From Desulfobacteraceae bacterium (GTDB lineage Bacteria > Desulfobacterota > Desulfobacteria > Desulfobacterales > Desulfobacteraceae), in contig JAAEMC010000009.1 of NCBI GenBank assembly GCA_024225895.1, positions 1 through 5,718 of the forward strand: 5,718 nucleotides of DNA, read 5' to 3'. Each line of letters opens with the position of its first letter. The stretch's first letter is position 1. The notes beneath the pieces were generated by a model that worked only from the letters and a program-made list of their open reading frames with translations, was not told the DNA's origin and ran no database searches. This document shows, piece after piece, positions 5,599 to 5,718 of the stretch. The translations under genes and the position numbers were made by a program.

Positions 5599-5628
5599 AT
5601 TATAAGTTCAATGAATTGAGATTCCCAA
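5599..5628 (-). promoter_or_regulatory. proximal sigma70-like promoter of the phasin operon
   Basis: On the minus strand TTGGGA (5623-5628, 4/6) is followed after 18 nt by a perfect TATAAT (5599-5604). The predicted start near 5592 gives a leader of about 65 nt before the first phasin gene. Confidence 0.5.
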
Positions 5629-5675
5629 GTGCTATCCGTTGTTTCAAAATTTTTCCTTGCTCATTTCTAAAGTAC

Positions 5676-5703
5676 AATATAGTATGGTATTTAAACGTGT
5701 CAA
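5676..5703 (-). promoter_or_regulatory. distal sigma70-like promoter of the phasin operon
   Basis: On the minus strand a perfect TTGACA (5698-5703) is followed after 16 nt by TATATT (5676-5681, 5/6). The predicted start near 5669 gives a leader of about 140 nt. With the proximal promoter it would form a tandem pair driving the phasin and PhaC-like genes. Confidence 0.55.
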
Positions 5704-5718
5704 GCGTATTTTTTGCAT

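Overview
The window is a compact polyhydroxyalkanoate (PHA) storage-granule locus. All recognised genes lie on the minus strand and are read from right to left. The AT-rich composition, a class III (PhaE+PhaC) synthase and the style of the accompanying phasin-like proteins suggest a PHA-accumulating anaerobe, most plausibly a Desulfobacterota sulfate reducer of the Desulfobacterales type. Class III synthases are known from Desulfococcus. The taxonomic assignment is inference, because the window contains no marker gene.

Layout in transcription order. (1) A promoter region (5527-5718) holds two sigma70-like promoters. (2) Two paralogous small phasin-like genes follow (87 aa and 85 aa, about 56% identical by eye), with a 9-bp-stem hairpin between them. 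(3) Next is a 523-aa divergent PHA-synthase-like alpha/beta hydrolase with a GYCQGG nucleophile box. (4) Only 13 nt downstream of it lies a 197-aa helical, PhaE/phasin-like protein with a Lys/Ala/Ser-rich tail. (5) A 202-nt gap between that stop and the phaE start holds a weak terminator candidate, a perfect inverted repeat and an internal promoter. (6) The class III PHA synthase genes phaE (305 aa) and phaC (429 aa) follow; PhaC carries an unusual histone-like tail of 57 residues built partly from an 18-bp tandem DNA repeat. (7) The left edge holds the first 68 codons of a GAF-domain protein.

How the genes fit together (inference): phaE-phaC encode the polymerising enzyme. The upstream unit (two small phasins, a divergent PhaC-like protein and a PhaE-like partner) looks like a second, non-canonical granule module. 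Two different proteins carry basic tails resembling those that tie granules to the nucleoid in other bacteria (PhaF and PhaM). No phaA, phaB, phaZ or phaR gene is present, so precursor supply, mobilisation and regulation must be encoded elsewhere. No RNA gene, mobile element or CRISPR array was seen, and no gene-free stretch exceeds 300 bases.
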